Shown here: in pieces, positions 26,004 through 36,294 of the stretch | How positions within the stretch are numbered: the first letter of the stretch is position 1 | Layout: each line of letters opens with the position of its first letter | Assembly (NCBI RefSeq): GCF_000280905.1 | Contig: NZ_ALAP01000017.1 | Location: 1 to 64,000 of the forward strand | Reading direction: 5' to 3' | DNA: 64,000 nt | From: Streptomyces sp. AA1529 | GTDB taxonomy: Bacteria > Actinomycetota > Actinomycetes > Streptomycetales > Streptomycetaceae | The notes under the pieces: model-generated | What the model was told of the DNA's origin: nothing | What the model saw: the letters and a program-made list of their open reading frames with translations, nothing else | The model's database searches: none | Made by a program: the position numbers and the translations under genes

Positions 26004-26723
26004 GTGAGTCCCGTGCGGCAGGTGGAACGGAGGGCCACGGATCGTACGGAGACGCCGCGGCAGCTCTGGTACGCCGCCTACGGTTCCAACGTCCATCCGG
26101 AGCGGTTGCGGGCCTACCTCGCCGGAGGGCGGCCGCGGGGTGCGGACCGGTGGTATCCGGGGTGCCGGGACCGGACGATGCCCGCGGAGTCGGTGCCGGT
26201 GGAGTTGCCCGGGGTGCTGTACTTCGCGACCACGTCGCCGGTGTGGGGCGGCGGGCGGGCCTTCTACGATCCGGACGCCGAAGGGCGCACGCTCGCGGTG
26301 GCGCACCTGGTGACGGCGGGGCAGTTCTCGGACATCGCGGCGCAGGAGATGTACCGGGAGCCGGGGACGGATCTCGAGCTGTCCCCGGTCCTGGCGCGAG
26401 GACGGCACCGGATCGGCGCCGGGCGGTACGAGACCCTTGTGTACGCCGGGGAGTTGGCGGGTCGCCCGGTGCTGACGTGCACCGCGCCGTGGCGCGTGGA
26501 GGAGGTGCCGCACCTGCCTCCGGCGGCCGCGTATCTGCGCTTCCTGGCCACCGGGCTGCTCGCGGCGGGATCGGGAGCGGGCGCGGGCGCGGGCGCGGGA
26601 TCGGGCGCGGGATCGGGCGCGGGCAGCGGGTGGAGCGCGGCGGCGGTCGCGGAGTACCTCGCCGGGGCGCCGGGGGCCGAGCGGGAGTGGTCGGCCGCGG
26701 ACGTCCTGCGGCTCATGGAGTAG
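26004..26723 (+). CDS. Gamma-glutamylcyclotransferase-fold protein
   Basis: A 239-aa protein from GTG 26004 (GTG 26013 is also possible). The N-terminal signature LWYAAYGSNVHPERLRAYL is that of AIG2/gamma-glutamylcyclotransferase-like proteins, which are often mislabelled as histone deacetylase in Streptomyces. Near residue 190 the chain has a Gly/Ala/Ser linker (GSGAGAGAGAGSGAG) encoded by a GGGCGC/GGGATC repeat. It follows metG by 37 bp and may be co-transcribed. Substrate unknown. Confidence 0.75.
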   Translation: MSPVRQVERRATDRTETPRQLWYAAYGSNVHPERLRAYLAGGRPRGADRWYPGCRDRTMPAESVPVELPGVLYFATTSPVWGGGRAFYDPDAEGRTLAVAHLVTAGQFSDIAAQEMYREPGTDLELSPVLARGRHRIGAGRYETLVYAGELAGRPVLTCTAPWRVEEVPHLPPAAAYLRFLATGLLAAGSGAGAGAGAGSGAGSGAGSGWSAAAVAEYLAGAPGAEREWSAADVLRLME

Positions 26724-26841
26724 CGCGCCGCCGATGCCGCAACGGCCTCGGCCGGCGGGCCGGTCGGCGGGGCCGACAGCGGCCCGCAGGGGCGCACGGG
26801 TCCGGCAGACCCGGGGATCTGCCGGACCGGCCGCGGAGCCG

Positions 26842-29800
26842 CTATTCGTCCTGTTCCAGTTCGCCTTCCGTCTCCAGGTAGATCTGGCGGAGGGCATCGA
26901 GGGCTGTGGGGTCGGGCTTGGACCACATGCCGCGGGACTCGGCCTCCAGGAGGCGTTCGGCGATGCCGTGCAGGGCCCAGGGGTTGGACTCCTGGAGGAA
27001 GGTGCGGTTGGTCTCGTCCAGGACGTAGGTCTCGGTGAGTTTGTCGTACATCCAGTCGGCCACCACACCGGTGGTGGCGTCGTAGCCGAAGAGGTAGTCG
27101 ACGGTGGCGGCCAGTTCGAAGGCGCCCTTGTAGCCGTGGCGGCGCATCGCCTCGATCCACTTGGGGTTGACCACCCGGGCGCGGAAGACGCGGGAGGTCT
27201 CCTCGACGAGGGTGCGGGTGCGCACCGTCTCGGGGCGGGTGGAGTCGCCGATGTACGCCTCGGGCGCGGAGCCGCGCAGCGCGCGCACGGTGGCGACCAT
27301 GCCGCCGTGGTACTGGAAGTAGTCGTCGGAGTCGGCGATGTCGTGTTCGCGGGTGTCGGTGTTCTTGGCGGCGACGGCGATCCGCTTGTAGGCGGTCTCC
27401 ATCTCGTCGCGGGCCGGGCGGCCGGCCAGGTCCCGGCCGTAGGCGTAGCCGCCCCAGACGGTGTAGACCTCGGCGAGGTCGGCGTCGGTGCGCCAGTCGC
27501 GCGAGTCGATCAGCTGGAGGAGGCCCGCGCCGTAGGTGCCGGGGCGGGAGCCGAAGATGCGGGTGGTGGCGCGCCGTTCGTCGCCGTGTTCGCGCAGGTC
27601 CTGCTGGGTGTGGGCGCGTACGTGGTTGACGTCGTCCGGCTCCTCCAGGGAGGCGGCCAGCCGCACCGCGTCGTCCAGCAGGGCCACGGCGTGCGGGAAC
27701 GCGTCGCGGAAGAAGCCGGATATCCGCAGGGTGACGTCGATCCGGGGGCGGCCCAGCTCGTCGGCGGGGATCGGCTCCAGGCCGGTGACACGGCGGGAGG
27801 CGTCGTCCCACACCGGGCGGACGCCGAGCAGGGCGAGGGCCTCGGCGATGTCGTCGCCCGCCGTGCGCATGGCGCTGGTGCCCCACAGGGAGAGGCCGAC
27901 GGAGGTGGGCCAACTGCCGTTGTCGGCGCGGTAGCGCTCCAGGAGGGAGTCGGCGAGGGCCTGGCCCGTCTCCCACGCGAGGCGGGAGGGGACGGCCTTG
28001 GGGTCGACGGAGTAGAAGTTGCGGCCGGTCGGGAGGACGTTGACCAGCCCGCGGAGCGGCGAGCCGGACGGCCCGGCGGGGATGAAGCCGCCGACGAGCG
28101 CGTGGACGGCGTGGTCGAGTTCGGCGGTGGTGGCCGCCAGCCGGGGGACGACCTCGCGGGCCGCGAAGTCGAGGATGTCGGCGACCTGCTGCGGATGCCC
28201 GGCGGCTGCGCGGGGCACGGCGGCGGGGTCCCAGTCCGCGGCCTCCATCGCCTCGACCAGGGCGCGGGCCTGTTCCTCGGCTTCGTCGGAGGTGGTGCGG
28301 GTGGCCGCGGACTCGTCCAGGCCGAGGGCCTCGCGGAGGCCGGGCAGGCTGTTGGTGCCGCCCCAGATCTGCCGGGCGCGGAGGATGGCGAGGACCAGGT
28401 TGACGCGGTCGGCGCCGGCCGGTGCGGCGCCCAGGACATGCAGGCCGTCCCGGATCTGCGCGTCCTTGACCTCGCACAGCCAGCCGTCGACGTGCAGGAG
28501 GAAGTCGTCGAAGCCGTCGTCGTCGGGCCGCTGCTCCAGGCCGAGGTCGTGGTCGAGCCGGGCCGCCTGGATGAGGGTCCAGATCTGGGCCCGGATCGCC
28601 GGCAGCTTGGCCGGGTCCATGGAGCTGATCTGCGCGTACTCGTCCAGGAGTTGTTCGAGCCGGGCGATGTCCCCGTAGGAGTCGGCGCGGGCCATCGGTG
28701 GCACCAGGTGGTCGACGAGCGTGGCGTGCACCCGGCGTTTGGCCTGGGTGCCCTCGCCCGGGTCGTTGACCAGGAACGGGTAGACGAGCGGCAGGTCGCC
28801 GAGCGCGGCGTCGGGTGCGCATGCCGCCGAGAGGCCTGCGTTCTTGCCGGGCAGCCACTCCAGGTTGCCGTGCTTGCCCAGGTGGATCATCGCGTCCGCG
28901 CCGAATCCGCCGTCGGCCTGCGGCGCGGCGATCCAGCGGTAGGCCGCCAGGTAGTGGTGCGAGGGCGGCAGGTCCGGATCGTGGTAGATGGCGATGGGGT
29001 TCTCGCCGAAGCCGCGGGGCGGCTGGATGAGGATCAGCAGGTTGCCGTGGCGCAGGGCGGCCAGGACGATGTCGCCGTCCGGGTTGTGGGTGCGGTCGAC
29101 GAACATCTCGCCCGGCGGCGGGCCCCAGTGCTCCTCCACGGCGTCGCGCAGCTCCTGCGGGAGCGTGGCGTACCAGCGGCGGTAGTCGGCCGCCGGGATG
29201 CGGACCGGGTTGCGGGCCAGCTGTTCCTCGGTGAGCCAGTCCTGGTCGTGGCCGCCGGCTTCGATGAGCGCGCGGATGAGCGCGTCGCCGGTGTGTTCCT
29301 CCGGTTCGCCGGCGGCGTCCGAGTCGGCTTCTGCGTCCGAGTCGGCGTGGGCCGGGCCGCCTTCCGCGGAGGCGGGTGCGTGCGCCGGTGCGGTGCCGGT
29401 CGCCGGGGTTCCGGTCCGGGGCAGGCCGGGGATGTCCTCGTCGCCGAAGTCGTAGCCCTCCGCGCGGAGCCGCTGGAGCAGCGCGACCGCGCTGGCCGGG
29501 GTGTCGAGGCCGACCGCGTTGCCGATCCGGGAGTGCTTGGTCGGGTACGCGGACAGGACGAGCGCCAACCGCTTCTCGGCTGCCGGTATGTGGCGCAGCC
29601 GGGCGTGGCGAACGGCGATGCCCGCGACCCGCGCGGCACGCTCCGGGTCGGCCACGTAGGACGGCAGACCGTCGGCGTCGATCTCCTTGAAGGAGAACGG
29701 CACCGTGATGAGCCGGCCGTCGAACTCGGGCACGGCGATCTGGCTCGCGGCGTCGAGCGGGGAGACCCCCTCGTCGTTCTGCTCCCAGTCGGTGCGGGGC

Positions 29801-30750
29801 GCGGTGAGGCACAGCGCCTGGATGATCGGTACGTCCAGGCTGGTGAGGGCGCCCGCGTCCCATGCCTCGTCGTCGCCGCCCGCTCCGGCCTCGGCGGGTT
29901 TGGTGCCGCCCGCCGCGAGCACCGTCGTCACGATGGCGTCGGCGGCGCGGAGTTCCTCGACGAGCTCGGGTTCGGGGGCGCGGAGCGAGGCCACGTAGAG
30001 GGGGAGCGCCCTGCCGCCGGCCGCTTCGACGGCGTCGCAGAGCGCCGCGGCGAAGGCGGTGTTGCCGCTCATGTGGTGGGCCCGGTAGTAGAGGACGGCG
30101 ATGGTGGGAGCCGTCCCCGCCGACGCCGGGTCCCCGGACGAGGCGTCACGGCCGGGCTCGCCCGCGGAGGGTTCGCGGGTGGCCGGTTCGCGGTCCAGGT
30201 GGCCCCAGGCCGGGGCGGGTGCCGGGGGCTCGAAGCCGTGGCCGGTGAGCAGCACGGTGTCGGACAGGAAGCGGGCCAGCTGCACGAGGTTGGCGGGGCC
30301 GCCGTGCGCGAGGTAGGCGTGCGCTTCGGCCGCCACTCCGATGGGGACCGTGGAGGCCGCCATGAGCTGGGCGTCGGGGGCCTGTTCGCCGGTCAGGACG
30401 ACGAGGGGGACGCCGGAGCCGCGCAGCAGGTCGATGCCCTGCTGCCAGGCCCGCACGCCGCCGAGCAGCCGGACGACGACGAGGTCGACTCCGTCCAGCA
30501 GCGCTTCGAGTTCGGTACCGAGGGTGTCCTCGGGTATGCGGCTCGGGTTGGCGTAGCGGTAGGTGAGCGGGGCGGCGGCGGGACTGTCGGCGCCGTCGCC
30601 CGGGGCCGGCGCGGTGACCTCGGCGGAGGCGGCACGGGCGCTGAGGAGGTCCGTGTCGGAGGTCGACAGGAGCAGGATCACCCGGGGGGCGTCGTCGGGG
30701 GTGGCGACGGTCGCGTCGGAGTCGGCGTTGTCGCGTGACGAAAGCGGCAT
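26842..30750 (-). CDS. cobN: Cobaltochelatase large subunit CobN
   Basis: A 1302-aa protein, the family's usual size, with CobN/magnesium-chelatase signatures throughout, for example MIHLGKHGNLEWLPGKNAGL and YPFLVNDPGEGTQAKRR. With CobS/CobT or ChlID-type partners it inserts cobalt into hydrogenobyrinate a,c-diamide in the aerobic B12 pathway. A short Glu/Gly/Ala-rich insert lies near residues 465 to 495. A cobalamin riboswitch precedes it, so it should be shut off by B12. Confidence 0.95.
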   Translation of the reverse strand: MPLSSRDNADSDATVATPDDAPRVILLLSTSDTDLLSARAASAEVTAPAPGDGADSPAAAPLTYRYANPSRIPEDTLGTELEALLDGVDLVVVRLLGGVRAWQQGIDLLRGSGVPLVVLTGEQAPDAQLMAASTVPIGVAAEAHAYLAHGGPANLVQLARFLSDTVLLTGHGFEPPAPAPAWGHLDREPATREPSAGEPGRDASSGDPASAGTAPTIAVLYYRAHHMSGNTAFAAALCDAVEAAGGRALPLYVASLRAPEPELVEELRAADAIVTTVLAAGGTKPAEAGAGGDDEAWDAGALTSLDVPIIQALCLTAPRTDWEQNDEGVSPLDAASQIAVPEFDGRLITVPFSFKEIDADGLPSYVADPERAARVAGIAVRHARLRHIPAAEKRLALVLSAYPTKHSRIGNAVGLDTPASAVALLQRLRAEGYDFGDEDIPGLPRTGTPATGTAPAHAPASAEGGPAHADSDAEADSDAAGEPEEHTGDALIRALIEAGGHDQDWLTEEQLARNPVRIPAADYRRWYATLPQELRDAVEEHWGPPPGEMFVDRTHNPDGDIVLAALRHGNLLILIQPPRGFGENPIAIYHDPDLPPSHHYLAAYRWIAAPQADGGFGADAMIHLGKHGNLEWLPGKNAGLSAACAPDAALGDLPLVYPFLVNDPGEGTQAKRRVHATLVDHLVPPMARADSYGDIARLEQLLDEYAQISSMDPAKLPAIRAQIWTLIQAARLDHDLGLEQRPDDDGFDDFLLHVDGWLCEVKDAQIRDGLHVLGAAPAGADRVNLVLAILRARQIWGGTNSLPGLREALGLDESAATRTTSDEAEEQARALVEAMEAADWDPAAVPRAAAGHPQQVADILDFAAREVVPRLAATTAELDHAVHALVGGFIPAGPSGSPLRGLVNVLPTGRNFYSVDPKAVPSRLAWETGQALADSLLERYRADNGSWPTSVGLSLWGTSAMRTAGDDIAEALALLGVRPVWDDASRRVTGLEPIPADELGRPRIDVTLRISGFFRDAFPHAVALLDDAVRLAASLEEPDDVNHVRAHTQQDLREHGDERRATTRIFGSRPGTYGAGLLQLIDSRDWRTDADLAEVYTVWGGYAYGRDLAGRPARDEMETAYKRIAVAAKNTDTREHDIADSDDYFQYHGGMVATVRALRGSAPEAYIGDSTRPETVRTRTLVEETSRVFRARVVNPKWIEAMRRHGYKGAFELAATVDYLFGYDATTGVVADWMYDKLTETYVLDETNRTFLQESNPWALHGIAERLLEAESRGMWSKPDPTALDALRQIYLETEGELEQDE

Positions 30751-30789
30751 GCTGCTGTCGGCCCTTCCTCGGGGTGTCCGCGCCCCGGG

Positions 30790-30930
30790 CGGTCTCGGAC
30801 GGCGGGAGTTCCTGGCTCACCCGGCCGTGGTGGCCGGGCTCACAGTGGCGGGACCGCGCCGGATTCGCACCGGGCTTCCTCCCCTGTCGCCGTCGCTGGC
30901 GATGTGGGCGGACCGGGTGGTCCGCCCACA
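30790..30930 (-). promoter_or_regulatory. Cobalamin (B12) riboswitch upstream of cobN
   Basis: Read on the minus strand, the region contains the conserved core in order: GAAGCCCGGTGCGAATCCGG, CGGTCCCGCCACTGTGAGCC, and the B12 box GAGCCAGGAACTCCCGCC. It lies 40 to 180 bp upstream of cobN in the sense orientation. A perfect 11-bp hairpin (GTGGGCGGACC with its complement, 30904 to 30929) lies at the 5' edge. It should turn down cobN when adenosylcobalamin is plentiful. Exact ends are estimated. Confidence 0.9.
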
Positions 30931-31136
30931 GCATCGTACGGGGACCCGCCGCGTGGCGGGAGGGCACCCGTCGGGGGCGGCTCGCGCGCCGGCCACCCGG
31001 CCCGGTGGCCGCCCGCCCGTCCGCCGGCCGTCCGCCTCCCGCCCACCGCTCGTCGGCCGCTCGTCGGCGGACGCCTGTGACGGCGGGGGGTGGAGGGGCG
31101 GTCCGGTGCTCCGGGGAGGGGTCGACGGGGGTCGGT

Positions 31137-32696
31137 ATGCTCGCCGACATGGTCATGCCCTCCAGTCGTCCGTCCGCGCACGGCACCACGCCGGTTGCTG
31201 AAGCAACCAGTTGCGCGGCCCCGCGTGAGCGAGCCGACGCCTGCCCGGGAGCGCTGCGGCTGCACCGGGCGGACGACGGCGGGCTGGCGCGCGTACGGGT
31301 ACCCGGCGGCGTGCTCGACGTCGCCCAGGCGGCGGCCCTGCACGCGGCGGCGACCCGGCTCGGCTCCGGCGAACTGCATCTGACCTCCCGGGGAAACGTC
31401 CAACTCCGGGGCCTCCGGGAGGACGCGGGACCCGACCTGGCCGAGCTGCTGAGCAGCGCGGGACTGCTGCCCTCGCCCGCACACGAGCGCGTCCGCAACA
31501 TCGTGGCCTCGCCGCTGTCCGGCCTGGACGGTTCCGGGCACCGGGACGTGGCCGGGCAGCTCACCGAACTGGATCAACTCCTGTGCGAAAGCGAAGCACT
31601 GCGCGAACTCTCGGGGCGCTTCCTGTTCGCCGTGGACGACGGCCGCGGCGACGTCGCCGCGCTCGGAGCGGATGTGACCCTGCTCGCCGAGCCGGACGGC
31701 ACGGCACTGCTGTACTTCGGCGCCGACCGGGACGCCGGGGTGCTCCGCGTCGCGGACGAACACGCCGCAGCCGCGGCCGTGGTGGCCGCGGAGACCTTCC
31801 TGGACGCCGCACGGGAGTCGGGACTCCGCGCCTGGCGGGTCGCCGACCTCGCGGTGACGGGCGCCGAGTTGGCCCGCAGGACCGCACTCCGGCTGGGAGC
31901 CGGAGTGCGGGAGGCGCCGCTCGGCTCCCTCCCGGCGGCCCCGGCGCTCGGCCCCCGCGCTGAACAGATCCGGACTGCGCAGATCACCGAGGCTCCCGTG
32001 CCCGGCCCGGTCACCGGCCCTTCCGGGGCGGTGGCGCTCTCCGTGCTCGCCCCGCTCGGCCGGTTGACCGGCCGGCAGTGGGAGCTGCTGACCCGTACCG
32101 CCGAACGCGAGGGCGACGGCACGCTGCGGATGACTCCGTGGCGGGGCGTCGTCGTCCCCGGCCTCACGCGCTCACGTGCATCCGGCGTCCGCACGGCGCT
32201 CGGCGCCGCGGGGCTGGTGACCGATCCCGCCTCGCCCTGGCGGGGAGCGGGCGCCTGCGCGGGGCGCCCGGGCTGCGCCAAGTCCCTGACGGACGTGCGC
32301 GCCGACGCCGCCGCCGCCCTGGCCCGCCCCGGTCCTGTTCCCGGTCCCGGCAGCGGCTCGTTCGCGCTGCCCGTGTACTGGTCCGGGTGCGAGCGCAGGT
32401 GCGGGCATCCGCGCGGCGACCGGGTGGAGGTCGTCGCCGGGGCCGACGGCTACCGGGTGGCGGTGGTGCGCGGCACCGGCGAAGAACTCCCCGTCCCGGT
32501 CCCCGCCGGCTCCGACCCGGGCGCGGCCGCCGCGGCGGCCCGCGTACCGGAGGACGGCGGACCGCACCGGGACGACGGAACCGGGCACGGCGGCGGCGCG
32601 CTTGCGGGCGCCGCGGCCCGGGAGAGCAACCGACCGTCCGAGCGCAGCGGGGGCCGTGCGCCCGCGCGCGAGGACTCAGCGACGGCAGGCCCATGA
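31137..32696 (+). CDS. cobG: Precorrin-3B synthase CobG
   Basis: A 519-aa protein of the nitrite/sulfite reductase-like family. It has the ferredoxin-like half-domain ([16 protein letters not shown]) and the siroheme/4Fe-4S cysteines in [15 protein letters not shown] and [12 protein letters not shown]. CobG uses oxygen to make precorrin-3B in the aerobic pathway. Starts at 31137, 31149 or 31155 are all possible; a G-rich ribosome site precedes them. The C-terminal 60 residues are low-complexity. Its stop overlaps cobH by four bases (ATGA). Confidence 0.92.
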   Translation: MLADMVMPSSRPSAHGTTPVAEATSCAAPRERADACPGALRLHRADDGGLARVRVPGGVLDVAQAAALHAAATRLGSGELHLTSRGNVQLRGLREDAGPDLAELLSSAGLLPSPAHERVRNIVASPLSGLDGSGHRDVAGQLTELDQLLCESEALRELSGRFLFAVDDGRGDVAALGADVTLLAEPDGTALLYFGADRDAGVLRVADEHAAAAAVVAAETFLDAARESGLRAWRVADLAVTGAELARRTALRLGAGVREAPLGSLPAAPALGPRAEQIRTAQITEAPVPGPVTGPSGAVALSVLAPLGRLTGRQWELLTRTAEREGDGTLRMTPWRGVVVPGLTRSRASGVRTALGAAGLVTDPASPWRGAGACAGRPGCAKSLTDVRADAAAALARPGPVPGPGSGSFALPVYWSGCERRCGHPRGDRVEVVAGADGYRVAVVRGTGEELPVPVPAGSDPGAAAAAARVPEDGGPHRDDGTGHGGGALAGAAARESNRPSERSGGRAPAREDSATAGP

Positions 32697-33340
32697 CGAC
32701 GAGCGGGAACACAGTGTTCGAGTACGAGAAGGACGGCGCTGCCATCTACCGGCAGTCCTTTGCCACCATCCGCGCCGAGGCGGACCTGGCGGGGCTGCCC
32801 GCCGATGTCGGCCAGGTCGCGGTACGGATGATCCACGCGTGCGGCATGGTCGATCTCGTCCGGGACCTCGCCCACACCCCGCGGGTCGTCGCGGAGGCCC
32901 GCGCGGCTCTCCGCGCGGGTGCGCCCGTGCTCTGCGACGTCGCCATGATCGCCAGCGGTGTCACCCGCAGGCGGCTCCCGGCCGACAACGAGGTGGTGTG
33001 CACTCTCGCCGACCCGGAGGTGCCCCGGCTCGCGGCCGAACTGGGGACGACGCGCACCGCTGCCGCCCTCGAACTGTGGCGCGACCGGCTGGCGGGCTCG
33101 GTGGTGGCGATCGGCAACGCGCCCACGGCGCTGTTCCGGCTGCTGGAGATGATCGAGGAGGGGGCGCCGCGGCCGGCTGCCGTGATCGGGGTGCCGGTCG
33201 GGTTCGTCGGAGCCGTGGAGTCCAAGCAGGCGCTGGCCGAGCACGCCTCCGGGCTGGAGCACTTGATCGTCCACGGCCGCAGGGGCGGCAGCGCCATGGC
33301 CGTCTCCGCGCTCAACGCCATTGCGAGCGAGGAGGAATGA
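32693..33340 (+). CDS. cobH: Precorrin-8X methylmutase CobH
   Basis: A 215-aa protein starting at the ATGA overlap with cobG. Family motifs include [12 protein letters not shown] (catalytic His), [14 protein letters not shown] and [16 protein letters not shown]. It moves the C-11 methyl to C-12 to give hydrogenobyrinate. Its stop overlaps the next gene in the same way, so cobG-cobH-cobIJ is a tightly coupled operon. Confidence 0.95.
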   Translation: MTTSGNTVFEYEKDGAAIYRQSFATIRAEADLAGLPADVGQVAVRMIHACGMVDLVRDLAHTPRVVAEARAALRAGAPVLCDVAMIASGVTRRRLPADNEVVCTLADPEVPRLAAELGTTRTAAALELWRDRLAGSVVAIGNAPTALFRLLEMIEEGAPRPAAVIGVPVGFVGAVESKQALAEHASGLEHLIVHGRRGGSAMAVSALNAIASEEE

Positions 33341-35040
33341 GGCAGGTGACCGGCAGCGCGGAGGAGGAGCAGGTGAACACCGTGTCCGACGATGCGGCGG
33401 CGAACGGCGGGAGCGGCACACCCGCGAGCGGCGCGGCGGCGCACGCCAATCCGGCGACCGGCGGCCCGGCGACCGGCGGCCCCGTGGCGGCCGAAGCCCG
33501 GGCCTCCGGCGCGACCGGAGCGACCGGAGCCGGGGACACCGGCGGCGCCGGGCGGCTGATCGGCGTGGGGCTGGGGCCCGGTGACCCGTCGCTGATGACG
33601 GTGCGGGCGGTGGAGGCCATCGCGGAGGCGGACGTCGTCGCGTACCACAGTGCCCGGCACGGCCGGTCGATCGCACGCTCCATCGCGGAGCGCCATTTGC
33701 GGGCCGACCACGTGGAGGAGGCGCTGGTCTATCCCGTCACCACCGAGTCCACCGACCACCCGGGCGGCTACCGCGGCGCGCTGGAGGACTTCTACGCCGA
33801 GGCGTCGGCGCGGCTGGCCGCACATCTGGACGCGGGGCGGACCGTGGCCGTGCTCGCCGAGGGCGACCCGTTCTTCTACGGCTCGTACATGCACATGCAC
33901 AAGCGGCTGGCGCACCGGTATCCGACCGAGGTCGTCCCCGGTGTCACCTCCGTGAGCGCGGCAGCCGCCCGGCTCGGCACCCCGCTGTCGGAGGCCGAGG
34001 AGGCGCTGACGGTGCTGCCCGGCACCCTGCCCGAGGAGGAGTTGACCGCCCGGCTCGCCTCCAGCGACGCGGTGGCCGTGATGAAGCTGGGGCGCACGTT
34101 CCCCAAGGTGCGCCGGGCGCTGGAGCGGTCGGGACGGCTGGCCGAGGCCCGCTACGTGGAGCGCGCCACGATGCAGGGCGAGCGCACCGGGCGGGTCGCG
34201 GACGTGGACCCGGAGTCCGTGCCGTACTTCTCCGTCGCCGTGCTGCCGAGCAAGGTCGGCGCGGCGGCCCGCGAGTGCCGCGAGGACTCCCCCGGCGAGG
34301 TCGTCGTCGTGGGCACCGGCCCCGCCGGGCCGCTGTGGCTCACCCCCGAGACGCGCGGCGCGCTGGCCGCCGCCGACGACGTGGTCGGGTACACGACCTA
34401 TCTGGACCGGGTGCCGCGCCGGGACGGGCAGCGGCGGCACGGATCGGACAACCGGGTGGAGGCCGAGCGCGCGGAGTTCGCCCTGGAACTGGCACGGCGC
34501 GGGCGGCGGGTGGCCGTCGTCTCCGGCGGGGACCCCGGCGTGTTCGCCATGGCGACGGCCGTGCTGGAGGCGGCCGAGCAGGACGCGTACGCGGAGGTGC
34601 CGGTACGGGTGCTGCCCGGGGTGACGGCCGCCAACGCGGCGGCCGCACGCGTGGGGGCGCCGCTGGGCCACGACTACGCCGTGCTCTCCCTCTCCGACCG
34701 CCTCAAGCCCTGGGAGGTCATCGCCGGCCGACTGCGCGCCGCGGCGGCGGCGGACCTGGTGCTCGCCCTCTACAACCCCGGTTCCCGCAGCCGCACCTGG
34801 CAGGTCGGCAAGGCCCGCGAGGTGCTGCTGGAGCACCGGGCGCCGGACACCCCCGTGGTGGTGGCCCGGGACGTCGGCGGCGACGGCGAGCGCGTGCGCA
34901 CCGTCCCGCTGGCCGAACTGGACCCGGACCAGGTGGACATGCGCACCCTGCTGCTCGTCGGCTCCTCGCAGACCCGGGCCTTCGGCGGAGCGGACGGCCC
35001 GGCGCGGGTGTGGACCCCGCGCCGGTATCCGGAGGACTGA
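33337..35040 (+). CDS. cobIJ: Fused precorrin-2 C20- and precorrin-3B C17-methyltransferase (CobI-CobJ)
   Basis: A 567-aa fusion. Residues 1 to 70 are a low-complexity Ala/Gly/Thr stretch. CobI follows at about 72 to 310 ([18 protein letters not shown]) and CobJ at about 322 to 565 ([31 protein letters not shown]). Both are SAM-dependent tetrapyrrole methylases; CobJ also contracts the ring. The ATG at 33337 overlaps the cobH stop. GTG 33373 is an alternative start that would remove 12 residues. The operon ends at a strong hairpin. Confidence 0.94.
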   Translation: MRQVTGSAEEEQVNTVSDDAAANGGSGTPASGAAAHANPATGGPATGGPVAAEARASGATGATGAGDTGGAGRLIGVGLGPGDPSLMTVRAVEAIAEADVVAYHSARHGRSIARSIAERHLRADHVEEALVYPVTTESTDHPGGYRGALEDFYAEASARLAAHLDAGRTVAVLAEGDPFFYGSYMHMHKRLAHRYPTEVVPGVTSVSAAAARLGTPLSEAEEALTVLPGTLPEEELTARLASSDAVAVMKLGRTFPKVRRALERSGRLAEARYVERATMQGERTGRVADVDPESVPYFSVAVLPSKVGAAARECREDSPGEVVVVGTGPAGPLWLTPETRGALAAADDVVGYTTYLDRVPRRDGQRRHGSDNRVEAERAEFALELARRGRRVAVVSGGDPGVFAMATAVLEAAEQDAYAEVPVRVLPGVTAANAAAARVGAPLGHDYAVLSLSDRLKPWEVIAGRLRAAAAADLVLALYNPGSRSRTWQVGKAREVLLEHRAPDTPVVVARDVGGDGERVRTVPLAELDPDQVDMRTLLLVGSSQTRAFGGADGPARVWTPRRYPED

Positions 35041-35043
35041 ACC

Positions 35044-35079
35044 GGCCGCCGCCCGCTGCGGAGACAGCGGGCGGCGGCC
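35044..35079 (+). terminator. Terminator after cobIJ
   Basis: A perfect 15-bp stem (GGCCGCCGCCCGCTG and its complement) with a six-base loop starts three bases after the cobIJ stop. No U-tract follows, as is common in Streptomyces. It also lies just downstream of the oppositely oriented SMR gene. Confidence 0.85.
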
Positions 35080-35099
35080 CCGGGCCGGTGGGCAGCTGC

Positions 35100-35609
35100 T
35101 CACCGGTCCGGTCGGGCGGGCAGCTCGTCGGCCGGGGGGTGCTGGGGCCGGTCGGAGAGCTTGAGCCAGACCACCCCGGCGATGATGACGGTCAGCCACA
35201 GGGCCTTGACCGGGGTGAGGGTCTCGTCGAAGAAGACGGGGCCGAGCAGCGCGGCTCCGACGGCGCCGATACCGGCCCAGACCGCGTAGCCGAGGCCGAC
35301 GTCGAGGGTGCGCAGGGCGAGGCTCAGGGAGAAGAGCGTCAGCAGGAAGAAGACGACCGCGACGAGCGACCAGGACAGCACGGTGAAGCCGTGGCTCCCT
35401 CCCACGGAGAGCGCGTAGCCGACCTCGAACGCTCCGGCCAGGAGGAGTACGAGCCAGGCTCGCGCCCGGCCGCTGCGGGCGGCGGCGCCACCGCCGCTGG
35501 TGTCGCCGTGGCGGACGGTGTCGTTGTTACCGAAAGTCTCGTCGTTGCCGGGGGTCTCGTCGTTGCCGAGGGTCTCGTTGTTGCCGACGGCGGCGGTGTG
35601 GTGGGACAT
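35100..35609 (-). CDS. SMR-family multidrug efflux protein with repeated N-terminal extension
   Basis: A 169-aa protein. Residues about 50 to 155 form the four-helix EmrE/SugE fold, with the essential membrane Glu in AGAFEVGYALS. Unusually, the first 45 residues contain a degenerate six-residue repeat (GNNETL, GNDETP, GNDETF, GNNDTV) before the first helix. It is downstream of a second SMR gene in the same direction; paired SMR genes usually form a heterodimer. Confidence 0.88.
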   Translation of the reverse strand: MSHHTAAVGNNETLGNDETPGNDETFGNNDTVRHGDTSGGGAAARSGRARAWLVLLLAGAFEVGYALSVGGSHGFTVLSWSLVAVVFFLLTLFSLSLALRTLDVGLGYAVWAGIGAVGAALLGPVFFDETLTPVKALWLTVIIAGVVWLKLSDRPQHPPADELPARPDR

Positions 35610-35722
35610 GTGCGGGCCCTTCTCAAGAATGCGGGAACGGGTGAACGAGGCAGCGGGGGAAGCGGCGGAACAGCGGACGGCGGACCGCGGGCGGCCTGGC
35701 CGGCCGGCTGGGCGGCGGACGG

Positions 35723-36043
35723 TCAGGCCGCTCCGCTGAGCTGGAGGCCGACGACGCCGACGATGACCGCGGCGATGCCCAGGAGCTTCCGCCAGTCGAG
35801 GCGCTGGCCGAAGAGGAGGGCGCCGAGGACGACGATCCCGACCCCCGCGGCGGAGGTCCAGATCGCGTAGCCGACGCCGACGTCGAAGGTCAGCAGCGCC
35901 AGGCTGAGCAGATAGGTGGCGATGCCGCCGCTGGCCAGGGTGGCCGCGGTCCAGGCGGGCCGGGTGAAGCCCTGGGCCTTGCCGGCGGAGAGGGCGACGG
36001 CGATCTCGAAGACGACTGCGGCGCCGAGGTAGAGCCAGTGCAT
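35723..36043 (-). CDS. SMR-family multidrug efflux protein
   Basis: A 106-aa protein of the normal SMR length with four membrane helices and the conserved Glu in LGAAVVFEIAVALS. It starts 113 bp upstream of the second SMR gene, so the two probably form a heteromeric pump of the EbrAB/YkkCD kind. A MerR-type remnant lies divergently upstream. No guanidine riboswitch was recognised in the leader. Confidence 0.88.
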   Translation of the reverse strand: MHWLYLGAAVVFEIAVALSAGKAQGFTRPAWTAATLASGGIATYLLSLALLTFDVGVGYAIWTSAAGVGIVVLGALLFGQRLDWRKLLGIAAVIVGVVGLQLSGAA

Positions 36044-36294
36044 GAGAGGTCCTTGGGTCGAAAGGGCGCGAAAGAGCGCGAACGGGAGAGGGCATGAAGG
36101 GATTCGAGCGGCGCGAGAAGGCGCGCGGAGTCAGAAGCGGGCGGACGCAGTCCGACCACAGATGGATCCCCGCGTGGTCATGACGACCTCCGATTCCTCC
36201 GGGCACCCCCGGTGGGTGCGGCTCCCAGAGCGTGGAACCTCACACCGGTGTCAACTGCAACACCGGAGTCCCACGGACGGCCTCGGGAGGTCTC

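Noticed and set aside
26734..30738. A 1334-codon plus-strand open frame
   Set aside because: Exact antisense of cobN, whose protein is clearly recognisable; the long frame is a third-position GC artefact.
33640..35870. Plus-strand frame overlapping cobIJ and the SMR genes
   Set aside because: Out of frame with clear methyltransferase domains and antisense to SMR genes; a shadow frame.
36044..36240. Guanidine riboswitch ahead of the SMR genes
   Set aside because: The conserved ykkC motifs and ACGR loops were not found; only GC-rich hairpins are present.
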